Shown here in pieces: positions 9,161-16,312 of a stretch of 64,000 bases of DNA. The position numbers and the translations under genes are program-made. Source of the stretch: UBA1447 sp002329225 (lineage in GTDB: Bacteria > Bacillota > Clostridia > Oscillospirales > Acutalibacteraceae). Location: NCBI GenBank assembly GCA_050946835.1, contig JBMNVN010000002.1, positions 1-64,000 on the forward strand, written 5' to 3'. The notes beneath the pieces are model-generated. The model had not been told where the DNA came from and searched no databases. It was given only the letters and a program-made list of their open reading frames with translations. How positions within the stretch are numbered: position 1 is the first letter of the stretch; every line of letters begins with the position of its first letter.

Positions 9161-9189
9161 TTGACGAAAGGCCTTGCAGGTGGTACAAT
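9161..9189 (+). promoter_or_regulatory. zur-znu operon promoter
   Basis: TTGACG (9161-9166), a 17-bp spacer, then TACAAT (9184-9189): a strong sigma-A promoter. It is flanked by two Fur-type palindromes, consistent with autoregulated repression by zinc. Confidence 0.8.
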
Positions 9190-9204
9190 TGGGAATAGTT
9201 CTCA
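9190..9204. promoter_or_regulatory. Zur/Fur-type operator 2 (start-site position)
   Basis: A second 7-1-7 element, TGGGAAT-A-GTTCTCA, abuts the -10 box and covers the expected transcription start. Its centre is 50 bp from operator 1, so the pair brackets the promoter. Confidence 0.65.
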
Positions 9205-9225
9205 TATTCGTGCAAGGAGGAGCTA

Positions 9226-9639
9226 ATGAATTCACGGTCAAAGTACAAAACGAAGCAACGGGAAATATTGCTTGATTACTTCAAATTGGTTCCGGGAGTT
9301 CATATAACTGCAAGCGATGTTTGTGATTACTTAAAGGAACATGGTGCGCCAATAGGAAAATCAACGGTCTATCGCCAACTGGAGAGCCTTGTTGATGAAG
9401 GTGTCATCAACAAATATATCATTGACGGAAACAGTCCGGCCTGTTTTGAATATGTAGGTTCGGACGATCATGCGGATACAGATCTATGTTACCATTGCAA
9501 GTGCGAGAAGTGCGGTAAGCTGATCCATTTGCATTGCGATGAAATTGAGGAGATGCAGATACATCTGTTTTCAGAGCATCGGTTTAAGATGAATCCCATG
9601 CGTACCGTGTTCTATGGTCTGTGTGAGCAATGTCTGTGA
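9226..9639 (+). CDS. zur: Fur-family zinc uptake repressor (Zur-like)
   Basis: A 137-residue Fur-family protein. The winged helix lies at ~10-85 (IGKSTVYRQLESLVDEG) and the dimerisation/metal domain carries two CxxC pairs (CEKC near residue 92, CEQC near 135) plus several His residues. Fur-family repressors bind DNA when metal-loaded. Zinc rather than iron is inferred from the ZnuABC genes directly downstream and the two operators at its own promoter. The ribosome site is AAGGAGGAG. Confidence 0.85.
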   Translation: MNSRSKYKTKQREILLDYFKLVPGVHITASDVCDYLKEHGAPIGKSTVYRQLESLVDEGVINKYIIDGNSPACFEYVGSDDHADTDLCYHCKCEKCGKLIHLHCDEIEEMQIHLFSEHRFKMNPMRTVFYGLCEQCL

Positions 9640-9677
9640 GCATAGAACAATAATAATGCAGGAAGGAGGGAACGGCA

Positions 9678-9989
9678 ATGCCGCATTTGCACATTATGAA
9701 AAATAAAAGACTTGCTGCCGGCATCATAGCTTTTTTGATGCTTTTTATCATGCTGTTCTCTGCTTCATTTATAGCTATCGAAGCTGACCACGACTGTACA
9801 GGCGAGGAATGCCCAATTTGTGCCTGTATTGCACAGTGCGAGAATACTCTTCATCAAATTGGCGATGGGGTAGTTGTTCAAGCGGCTGTTATTGTCCCTG
9901 TTGTCTTTATGCTAATTCTTGCGTTTCTGCTTGCGACTGATTTTCCGAAGGAAACGCTTATCTCAAGAAAAGTCCGTCTGAATAATTAA
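9678..9989 (+). CDS. Small Cys-rich two-TM membrane protein
   Basis: 103 residues starting at ATG 9678 (ribosome site GGAAGGAGGG). Hydrophobic segments lie at ~12-35 and ~65-87. The loop between them holds His38, Cys40, Cys45, Cys48, Cys50 and Cys54, a spacing suited to binding a metal ion on the outer face. No family name is recognised. Its place between the Zur gene and znuA suggests a role in zinc handling, which is inference. Confidence 0.75.
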   Translation: MPHLHIMKNKRLAAGIIAFLMLFIMLFSASFIAIEADHDCTGEECPICACIAQCENTLHQIGDGVVVQAAVIVPVVFMLILAFLLATDFPKETLISRKVRLNN

Positions 9990-10083
9990 AAAGGCCTCCG
10001 TCAAGGGTGAACTGTGCCTGTTTTGGGGCACATCGCTTCTCCCTTGTATTTTTGCGTCCAAAATCAAAAATACGGAGGTTTTT
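9988..10083 (+). promoter_or_regulatory. Three-way-junction leader sequestering the znuA ribosome site
   Basis: CCTCCGT 9995-10001 pairs with ACGGAGG 10072-10078, which is the znuA Shine-Dalgarno. Inside, CAAGGG 10002-10007 pairs with CCCTTG 10041-10046 and encloses hairpin TGTGCC/GGCACA (10013-10018, 10027-10032). A second arm (10048-10054 with 10065-10071) completes a compact three-way junction. Five As before and five Ts after can extend the outer stem, so it could act as an intrinsic terminator, a translational block, or both. Confidence 0.6.
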
Positions 10084-10086
10084 ATT

Positions 10087-11109
10087 GTGAAAAAATATCT
10101 TTCTATTCTTATTGCCGCCATTTTGATGGTTGGCTGCCTTTCTGCGTGCAGCTCCGGGAACAAGCAAACTGCAGCAAACAATGACAAAACTCAAGTCGTA
10201 ACAACGATTTTCCCAGAATACGATTGGGTGATGAATATTCTTGGTGAGAATCCTGCCGGAGTCGAAGTCACCATGCTCCTCGATAGTGGTGTTGACCTTC
10301 ATAGCTATCAGCCAACAGCAGACGACATCTTAAAAATATCCACCTGTGATCTGTTCATCTATGTCGGAGGAGAATCTGATGAATGGGTGGATGACGCTCT
10401 ACAGGAAGCGACGAACAAGGACATGATCGTGATCAACCTGCTGGATGTTCTTGGCGATTCTGTCAAGGAGGAAGAAGTAGTCGAAGGAATGCAGGAAGAA
10501 GAACACGATCATGATTACGAAGAGGGCGATGAGCATGACGAAGATGAACATGAGTATGAGGACGGCGAAGTTGAATACGATGAACATGTTTGGCTGTCGC
10601 TAAAAAATGCATCGGTTTTAGTCCAGAAGATATCCGATGCCATTCAGACAATTGATCAGGATCATGCAGATACCTATAAAACGAACACTTCAGCCTATAT
10701 AGAAAAACTGAATACTCTCGATGCGCAGTATCAGGAAGCGGTCGATGGCGCATCCTTCCATACGCTGCTTTTTGGTGACCGTTTTCCGTTCCGATATTTT
10801 GTTGATGATTACGGGCTTGACTATTATGCAGCTTTTGTAGGCTGTTCTGCGGAAACCGAGGCCAGCTTTGAAACCATTACTTTCCTTGCCGGAAAGGTCG
10901 ATGAGCTTTCCCTGCCTGCGGTTATGACCATTGAGGGAACTGACCATCGGATTGCAGAGACAATCGTTCAAAACACACAGTCGAAGAACCAGCAGATTCT
11001 CACAATGGATTCCATGCAGTCTACCACGGCGAGAGATGTTCAGAACGGCACTACCTATCTTTCTGTTATGGAAACCAACCTGTCCGTCTTAAAGAATGCA
11101 TTGAACTAA
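10087..11109 (+). CDS. znuA: Zinc ABC transporter substrate-binding lipoprotein
   Basis: 340 residues from a GTG start 8 nt after ACGGAGG. A signal peptide ends in the lipobox LSAC with Cys21 as the lipid-modified residue. It is a cluster A-I metal-binding protein: N-lobe (TTIFPEYDWVMNILG, VDLHSYQPTADDI with a His ligand), then a His/Asp/Glu-rich loop of ~35 residues (~125-165) before DEHVWLSLKNA, then the C-lobe. The acidic His-rich loop is typical of ZnuA proteins and is thought to scavenge zinc. It delivers zinc to ZnuBC at the membrane. Confidence 0.92.
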   Translation: MKKYLSILIAAILMVGCLSACSSGNKQTAANNDKTQVVTTIFPEYDWVMNILGENPAGVEVTMLLDSGVDLHSYQPTADDILKISTCDLFIYVGGESDEWVDDALQEATNKDMIVINLLDVLGDSVKEEEVVEGMQEEEHDHDYEEGDEHDEDEHEYEDGEVEYDEHVWLSLKNASVLVQKISDAIQTIDQDHADTYKTNTSAYIEKLNTLDAQYQEAVDGASFHTLLFGDRFPFRYFVDDYGLDYYAAFVGCSAETEASFETITFLAGKVDELSLPAVMTIEGTDHRIAETIVQNTQSKNQQILTMDSMQSTTARDVQNGTTYLSVMETNLSVLKNALN

Positions 11110-11121
11110 GGAGGCGGACAT

Positions 11122-11832
11122 ATGGCTTTACTCACCATTCAGAATCTGTCGCTTGGTTATGATTCGCACGCTATTGTGGAGAACCTCAACTTCTCTGTAA
11201 ACACGGGAGACTATCTTTGCATCGTGGGAGAGAACGGTTCCGGCAAAACCACGCTTATGAAAACCCTGCTCCATCTGCAGGAGCCGGTCAGCGGTCAGAT
11301 TCTGATTGGTGACCGGCTGAAGAAAAACGAAATCGGCTATCTGCCACAGCAGACAATCGTTCAAAAAGATTTCCCTGCATCCGTGAGAGAGATTGTTCTC
11401 TCCGGATGTCAGGGACGCTGTGGACTTAGACCATTCTATAACAAGAATGAGAAACAGCTTGCAGAAGATAATATGGAACGCATGGGCATATCCGCTCTTA
11501 GAAACCGCTGCTATCGGGAGCTCTCAGGCGGCCAGCAGCAACGGGTGCTTCTTGCGAGGGCACTGTGTGCGACCAGAAAAGTTCTGCTGCTTGATGAGCC
11601 GGTATCAGGACTTGATCCTAAAGCAACTGCGGAGATGTACTCTTTGATTGCCGACTTGAATCATGAGGGTATCACCATCATAATGATTTCCCATGATATT
11701 GCTGCGGCGGTGCGCTATGCCAGCCATATTCTTCATATTGGGACAACCGTGTTCTATGGAACAAGAGATGAGTATATGGAAAGCGATGCCGGGAAGTTCT
11801 TTCTGATGCAGCAGAAAGGCGGTGAAGCGTAA
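11122..11832 (+). CDS. znuC: Zinc ABC transporter ATPase
   Basis: A 236-residue ABC ATPase with Walker A GENGSGKTT, signature LSGGQQQR, Walker B VLLLDEP and the switch His in MISHDI. It powers zinc import through ZnuB. The ribosome site AAGGAGG follows znuA closely and its TAA overlaps the znuB ATG by one base, confirming the operon. Confidence 0.93.
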   Translation: MALLTIQNLSLGYDSHAIVENLNFSVNTGDYLCIVGENGSGKTTLMKTLLHLQEPVSGQILIGDRLKKNEIGYLPQQTIVQKDFPASVREIVLSGCQGRCGLRPFYNKNEKQLAEDNMERMGISALRNRCYRELSGGQQQRVLLARALCATRKVLLLDEPVSGLDPKATAEMYSLIADLNHEGITIIMISHDIAAAVRYASHILHIGTTVFYGTRDEYMESDAGKFFLMQQKGGEA

Positions 11833-12677
11833 TGCTTGATAAACTTGCTCTGTATCTGGAGTATCCGTTCGTTAGGTACGCACTGATTGTCGGAGTCCTG
11901 ATTGCACTTTGCTCCTCGCTCCTGGGCGTTACGCTTGTGCTGAAAAGATTTTCATTTATCGGGGATGGGCTGTCCCATGTCGCATTTGGAGCGATGTCAA
12001 TTGCAGCCGTTTTGAATCTGACCAATGATATGATGCTGGTGCTGCCGATCACGATCATCAGTGCGATTCTTCTTTTGAGAACGGGGCAAAATGCAAAAAT
12101 CAAAGGCGATGCCGCTATTGCCATGATTTCCGTGGGGGCGTTGGCGTTTGGATATCTTATCATGAATATCTTTTCCACGTCATCAAATTTGTCTGGTGAT
12201 GTTTGCAGTACGCTGTTTGGCTCGACCTCAATTCTGACGCTTACACAGAAGGAAGTATGGTTATGTACGGTGTTGTCGATTGCGGTGGTTATCATCTTCT
12301 TCCTGTTTTACAACAAGATTTTCGCCGTGACATTTGATGAGAACTTTTCTAAAGCCACGGGGACAAATGCGAATGCCTATAATCTTCTCATTGCAATCGT
12401 CATCGCAGTGATTATTGTTCTTGCAATGAACCTTGTAGGCTCGCTCCTGATTTCCGCATTGGTTATTTTCCCGGCGTTGTCTGCTATGCGGCTTTTCCGG
12501 AACTTCAGAGCAGTAACCATATGCTCGGCGGTATTATCCGTGATATGCGCTTTTTTGGGGATCATCATTTCCATATTGGCGGGGACGCCGGTTGGTTCAA
12601 CAATCGTAGCCGTGGATGTTGCGGCGTTTGCAGTCTGCTATATAGCAGGCATGATAATGGGAGGTGTTCGTAAATGA
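11832..12677 (+). CDS. znuB: Zinc ABC transporter permease
   Basis: A 281-residue ABC-3 family permease with about eight hydrophobic helices and the conserved GDGLSHVAFG segment near residue 45. It forms the membrane channel for ZnuA-delivered metal. It overlaps both neighbours (TAATG with znuC, ATGA with the following lipoprotein gene). Confidence 0.93.
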   Translation: MLDKLALYLEYPFVRYALIVGVLIALCSSLLGVTLVLKRFSFIGDGLSHVAFGAMSIAAVLNLTNDMMLVLPITIISAILLLRTGQNAKIKGDAAIAMISVGALAFGYLIMNIFSTSSNLSGDVCSTLFGSTSILTLTQKEVWLCTVLSIAVVIIFFLFYNKIFAVTFDENFSKATGTNANAYNLLIAIVIAVIIVLAMNLVGSLLISALVIFPALSAMRLFRNFRAVTICSAVLSVICAFLGIIISILAGTPVGSTIVAVDVAAFAVCYIAGMIMGGVRK

Positions 12678-13291
12678 GAAAATGGATCAGTCTGCTCCTT
12701 TGCCTTACTGTGATAGTCACATTGGCAGGGTGCGGAAATAATAATTCTTCTGGCAAGGCCGGGAATCAGCCGGCTGGTGTAAACGATGTGCTCGAGGCAG
12801 GCATGGCAGAAGAGGACAGCAAAAAAGCTGATATAGAAACTCAAAGTGCTGAATCTGATAACAGTGAAAATCGGCAGAATGGTGTAAACGAGAATGCACC
12901 GGAGCCTGATCCGATTGATGAGTCTGAAATAGCTGCGAATAGCACAGAAGGCATCGATGTGGATTTAACTGCGCTATCCAGCACAATGGTATATTCCGAG
13001 GTTTATAACATGATGGTCACGCCGGAGAACTATGTCGGCAAGACAGTAAAAATGGATGGCATATTCGCCTCCTACCATGACGAGAGTTCTGACAAGTATT
13101 ATTTTGCCTGTATCATTTCAGATGCGACAGCCTGCTGCTCTCAGGGTATAGAGTTTGTGCTGACGGATGGGTATTCCTATCCAGATGATTACCCGGAAGA
13201 AGGCGGAGATGTCTGTGTGGTAGGTGTTTTTGATACCTACCAAGAAGGCGGTTATACTTACTGCACTTTAAGGAATGCGAGACTTGTCTAA
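12674..13291 (+). CDS. Zinc-operon lipoprotein, OB-fold-like C-terminus
   Basis: A 205-residue protein with a lipoprotein signal (lipobox LAGC). A low-complexity acidic linker (~30-95) precedes a compact domain (~105-205) that includes YVGKTVKMDG and a Cys pair in ATACCSQG. Its ATG overlaps the znuB stop, so it belongs to the operon. The domain looks like a small extracytoplasmic beta-barrel. A role in zinc capture or delivery is likely but inferred; no family name is recognised with confidence. Confidence 0.8.
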   Translation: MRKWISLLLCLTVIVTLAGCGNNNSSGKAGNQPAGVNDVLEAGMAEEDSKKADIETQSAESDNSENRQNGVNENAPEPDPIDESEIAANSTEGIDVDLTALSSTMVYSEVYNMMVTPENYVGKTVKMDGIFASYHDESSDKYYFACIISDATACCSQGIEFVLTDGYSYPDDYPEEGGDVCVVGVFDTYQEGGYTYCTLRNARLV

Positions 13292-13320
13292 CATTTTGAA
13301 ACTCACGGATATATGTAAAG

Positions 13321-13352
13321 GGCACTCGGCTGCGGTCGATTGTCTTTTTTTT
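13321..13352 (+). terminator. Terminator of the zur-znu operon
   Basis: GGCACTCGGC and GTCGATTGTC form a 10-bp stem with one mismatch and two G-U pairs around a TGCG loop, followed by eight Ts. Confidence 0.85.
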
Positions 13353-13369
13353 CGTTAAGGGGTAGAAAT
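13352..13369 (+). repeat. 18-bp direct repeat, copy 1
   Basis: TCGTTAAGGGGTAGAAAT, identical to the copy at 13984-14001. It directly follows the znu terminator. The second copy lies at the apparent attachment site, so this copy may be an internal att-like remnant. Confidence 0.8.
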
Positions 13370-13455
13370 GTTCATAAATCCGCGGTATAATAAATAACAC
13401 TGTGAGTGCAATAAACCAACAAAAATGTCGTTAGAAACAACAGAGGGATTGAAAT

Positions 13456-13674
13456 ATGGTCAAGAACAATTTTGAAGTCGATGTCAAAGTAAAATGCATC
13501 GAAGCTGATATGACACAGGCAAAACTCGGAGAAGAAGTCGGCACAACGGGTCAGTATGTGAATCGGCTCATCAAGAAAGGCGATTCCATCGTGAATAAGA
13601 CATTTGTGCAGATGCTCGAAGTTCTCGGCTACGATATTCAGCTTACCTATGTGAAGAAGGAAGAATCAAAATGA
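13456..13674 (+). CDS. Small XRE-like HTH protein
   Basis: 72 residues. The HTH TQAKLGEEVGTTGQYVNRLIKKGD resembles XRE-type DNA-binding domains. A TATAAT box lies at 13386-13391, ~65 bp upstream, and AGAGGGA is the ribosome site. Its TGA overlaps the next gene's ATG. Located at the right tip of the element, it may regulate recombination or be a component of a small two-gene module. No partner toxin signature is seen. Confidence 0.75.
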   Translation: MVKNNFEVDVKVKCIEADMTQAKLGEEVGTTGQYVNRLIKKGDSIVNKTFVQMLEVLGYDIQLTYVKKEESK

Positions 13675-13859
13675 AGCAGATTAAGAATTCGGAGTACGAG
13701 GAATTTCAGAAGTATCTCCACGATAAAAATAATGGTCGCATACTGACGCCGGACGGTTTGCGATTTATCTGTCAGGCGAATGACTACGATCCAGAAAAAA
13801 CAGGTAAGCATATGCTTGAAGTGATGGCACGGCAGCAGAGCGAACAAACAAGAGTATAA
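13671..13859 (+). CDS. Small hypothetical protein paired with the HTH gene
   Basis: 62 residues, starting at ATG 13671 inside the HTH gene's stop (ATGA overlap). The sequence is charged and probably helical (EEFQKYLHDKNNGRILTPDG). No family is recognised. The tight coupling suggests it works with the HTH protein. Confidence 0.65.
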   Translation: MKQIKNSEYEEFQKYLHDKNNGRILTPDGLRFICQANDYDPEKTGKHMLEVMARQQSEQTRV

Positions 13860-13940
13860 ATTGGAGTTTCACGAGGAGAACGCAATGTACGCACAGGCAG
13901 CAGTAAAACCGAATCCCTTACTCCGTAACGGTGCATACGG

Positions 13941-14030
13941 CATCGTTATGAGGGGTGTGCAAAAATGCACACGGGGGTGTTCATCGTTAAGGGGTAGAAA
14001 TAGGCTGCCGTTATGTTGTATCAAATTAGA
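13941..14030. other. Putative right attachment site (attR) region
   Basis: The region holds a 7-bp palindrome with a 4-nt A loop (GTGTGCA 13955-13961, TGCACAC 13966-13972). Two imperfect copies of CATCGTTA(tg)AGGGGT lie at 13941 and 13983, the second within the 18-bp repeat 13984-14001. Chromosomal methyltransferase coding begins just after. Large serine recombinase sites typically contain short inverted and direct half-sites of this kind. The exact crossover dinucleotide cannot be assigned without attL. Confidence 0.5.
13984..14001 (+). repeat. 18-bp direct repeat, copy 2
   Basis: Exact copy of 13352-13369, 632 bp downstream, placed at the presumed element-chromosome junction. Confidence 0.8.
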
Positions 14031-14661
14031 CACGGCAACAGACCTTGCCTGCGGGACAGGCCGGCTTTTGGCATTGATGGAAGGCTTCGGCTTTGATGTA
14101 ATAGGCGTTGACTCAAGTGCGGAAATGCTTTGTGTTGCTCAAAACAACCTTTTGACGGCTAAAACCCGGCCTCTCCTGCTCTGTCAAAAAATGCAGGAAC
14201 TTGATTTGTATGATACCGTAGATGCAGTTGTTTGTTCCTTGGACAGCATTAACCACCTTGTTGCTCCGAGGGATGTTATAAAAACATTCGAGCGTGTGGC
14301 GCTTTTCCTCAACCACGGCGGTATATTTATTTTTGATGTAAATACGCTCCATAAACACAAAAATATTCTTGCGGATAACTGTTTTATATATGATCTGGAG
14401 GACTTGTTTTGTGTATGGCAGAACAGTCTGGATGAAAAGACGGATACCGTTAATATTACTCTGGATTTTTTTGAAAAAGAGGGCAGGCTTTACAACCGCA
14501 GTACTCAGACAATTAACGAACGGGCTTATTCTTTTGAAGATTTGACCCTTTGGGTTGAGCAGTCAGGCTTAACGCTTTTGGAAATTTATGATGAATTAAA
14601 GCTCACACCCCCGGGGCAGGATTGCCAACGGGCGGTGTTTGTTGTTAGCAAAGGATAAACT

Positions 14662-15528
14662 ATGGGTAAACTTGTAAGATGCATCGCATCGGACGGCTCT
14701 TTGAGTATTATGGCGGCGGATCTAACCGATGCCGTGGAGGAAGCACGCCTTATTCACGACACCTCCCCCGTGATTACCGCCGGCTTGGGGCGGCTTCTTA
14801 CAGCTGCCTGTTTTATGGGTACAATGCTTAAAGCGTCCGATGACAGCGTTACGCTGCGCATTAACGGCGGCGGCCCCTCAGGCTCCATTATTGCCGTATC
14901 GGGCAGTTCGGGCAATGTGCGCGGTTATGCCGCCAACCCTTGGGTGGATTTGCCGCTGAATAAAAAGGGTAAATTGGATGTGAGCGGTGCCGTGGGTAAA
15001 GAGGGGAGCCTCACTGTAATGAAGGACTTGGGGCTTAAAGAACCCTATATCGGCAGTGTTTCCCTTGTATCCGGGGAGATTGCCGAAGATGTTACAAGTT
15101 ATTTTGCCGTCAGTGAACAGACGCCTACGGTCTGCGCTTTGGGTGTGCTTATTTCAACCGATTTAAGTGTAAAGGCGGCGGGCGGCTTTCTTGTTCAGCT
15201 GCTTCCTTTTGCTCCGGAAAGCACAATTGAGGCGGTAGAGCGTTGTATTAATGATATTCCCCCGGTAACTGCGATGCTGGATTCCGGCCTTACTCCTGAA
15301 GAGATTTGCCGCAAGGTTCTCAAAGAGTTTGATCTTGAAGTTCTTCTTGAATCCGAGCCTCGTTATGTTTGCGATTGTTCCCTTGAACGTGTAATGCGGA
15401 CTCTTAAAAGCCTGTCGCAAGAGGAGCTCGCCTCCATGTCGGAAGACGAGCGCACTGAGGTTATTTGCCATTTTTGCAATAAAAGGTATATTTTTACTCA
15501 GGAAGAAATAAAGATCTTAATCTCTTAA
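14662..15528 (+). CDS. hslO: Hsp33 redox-regulated holdase chaperone
   Basis: 288 residues, full length for Hsp33. The C-terminal zinc centre has Cys237, Cys239 (CDC) and Cys269, Cys272 (CHFC). Oxidation releases zinc and activates holdase activity that protects unfolded cytosolic proteins. It starts 3 bases after the methyltransferase stop, so its expression may depend on the transcript that now runs out of the integrated element. Confidence 0.95.
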   Translation: MGKLVRCIASDGSLSIMAADLTDAVEEARLIHDTSPVITAGLGRLLTAACFMGTMLKASDDSVTLRINGGGPSGSIIAVSGSSGNVRGYAANPWVDLPLNKKGKLDVSGAVGKEGSLTVMKDLGLKEPYIGSVSLVSGEIAEDVTSYFAVSEQTPTVCALGVLISTDLSVKAAGGFLVQLLPFAPESTIEAVERCINDIPPVTAMLDSGLTPEEICRKVLKEFDLEVLLESEPRYVCDCSLERVMRTLKSLSQEELASMSEDERTEVICHFCNKRYIFTQEEIKILIS

Positions 15529-15565
15529 AAGATAAATAAATATTTTGTTCCCAAGTTTGTAAGTA

Positions 15566-16213
15566 ATGGAAAAAGAAAAGTTTTTTAAATATGGCAAAAG
15601 GGAAATTGACTATCTTTGTTCTAAAGATGAAACCCTCGGTGCCGTTATTAAAAAAATCGGCTTTATTAAAAGACCGGTTATAGATGATTTGTTCATCGCT
15701 TTAGTCCACAGCATCTCAGGTCAGCAAATATCCACCGCTGCTCACAAAACCGTTTGGGATAGAATTATTTCCCGTTTTTCACCTCTGACTGCTGAAAGCA
15801 TTAATTTTGCTTCGGAAGAAGAACTGCAAAGTTGCGGGATTTCAATGCGAAAGACCGCTTATATTAAAGAGATTGCCGCCGCAGTGATGCAGGGTAATCT
15901 TTGCCTTGAAGAAATAGCTCAATTGGATGATCAGCAGCTTAAGGACATGCTTTGCCGTCTTAAAGGTGTGGGCAACTGGACGGCTGAAATGCTTATGATT
16001 TTTTCACTTGAAAGGCCGGACGTTTTAAGTTATGACGATTTTGGAATACAAAAAGGGTTGCGTATGATTTACGGTCATAAAGAGCTGACAAAAGAACAAT
16101 TTGAAATTTACGCGCAGCGCTATTCTCCCTTCGCTTCAGTGGCTTCCCTTTACATATGGGCGGTTGCAGGTGGAGCCTGCCCGGAACTTAAAGACCCGGG
16201 AACAAAAAAGTAA
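15566..16213 (+). CDS. DNA-3-methyladenine glycosylase (AlkA/HhH-GPD family)
   Basis: 215 residues. The helix-hairpin-helix LKGVGNWTAEMLMIF and the downstream SYDDFGIQKGL with the catalytic Asp mark the HhH-GPD base-excision fold of AlkA/MPG2 enzymes, which remove alkylated purines. It lacks the AlkA N-terminal domain, as in short bacterial versions. The ribosome site is weak (AAGTTTGTAAGT before ATG), so expression may be low or coupled to hslO. Confidence 0.85.
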   Translation: MEKEKFFKYGKREIDYLCSKDETLGAVIKKIGFIKRPVIDDLFIALVHSISGQQISTAAHKTVWDRIISRFSPLTAESINFASEEELQSCGISMRKTAYIKEIAAAVMQGNLCLEEIAQLDDQQLKDMLCRLKGVGNWTAEMLMIFSLERPDVLSYDDFGIQKGLRMIYGHKELTKEQFEIYAQRYSPFASVASLYIWAVAGGACPELKDPGTKK

Positions 16214-16271
16214 TAAGTTGCGGGACGGAGAAATAAAATCTCAGTCCCGTTTTAATTCTGTTATAAAAACA

Positions 16272-16301
16272 GGCTGCGGCAAAAAATGCCGCAGCCCTTT
16301 T
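16272..16301. terminator. Bidirectional terminator
   Basis: Perfect 10-bp stem GGCTGCGGCA/TGCCGCAGCC with T-runs on both strands, between the convergent glycosylase and phosphoesterase genes. Confidence 0.88.
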
Positions 16302-16312
16302 TGTTTTAAAAG

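Larger units (their letters stand above)
1..14010. mobile_element. Right part of an integrated prophage-like element
   Basis: Phage tail, holin and endolysin genes, an HTH/zinc-ribbon gene and two large serine recombinases occupy 1-9133. A zinc-uptake operon and an HTH gene pair fill 9134-13859. The right boundary is placed at about 14,000-14,030 because the downstream reading frame becomes a methyltransferase lacking its normal N-terminus. The left end is outside the window. Virion genes make a prophage the best reading. The exact junction, and whether the zinc operon belongs to this element or to an older nested insertion, are inferred. Confidence 0.75.
13885..14658 (+). pseudogene. SAM methyltransferase with N-terminus replaced at the attachment site
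   Basis: From about residue 46 (TDLACGTGRL, SAM motif I; GVDSSAEM, motif II) to the end this is a class I SAM-dependent methyltransferase of a clostridial family normally ~245-255 residues long. The usual N-terminal ~35-45 residues are absent. They are replaced by element-encoded sequence starting MYAQAAVKPNPLLR from ATG 13885, which has a good ribosome site (GAGGAG, 13873-13878). The frame is open across the junction, giving a 257-residue hybrid. It may be inactive or altered. Substrate unknown. The gene is followed immediately by hslO. Confidence 0.75.

Noticed and set aside
13456..13859. Toxin-antitoxin pair
   Set aside because: The overlap and size fit, but neither protein shows a toxin motif; the second is a short charged helix.
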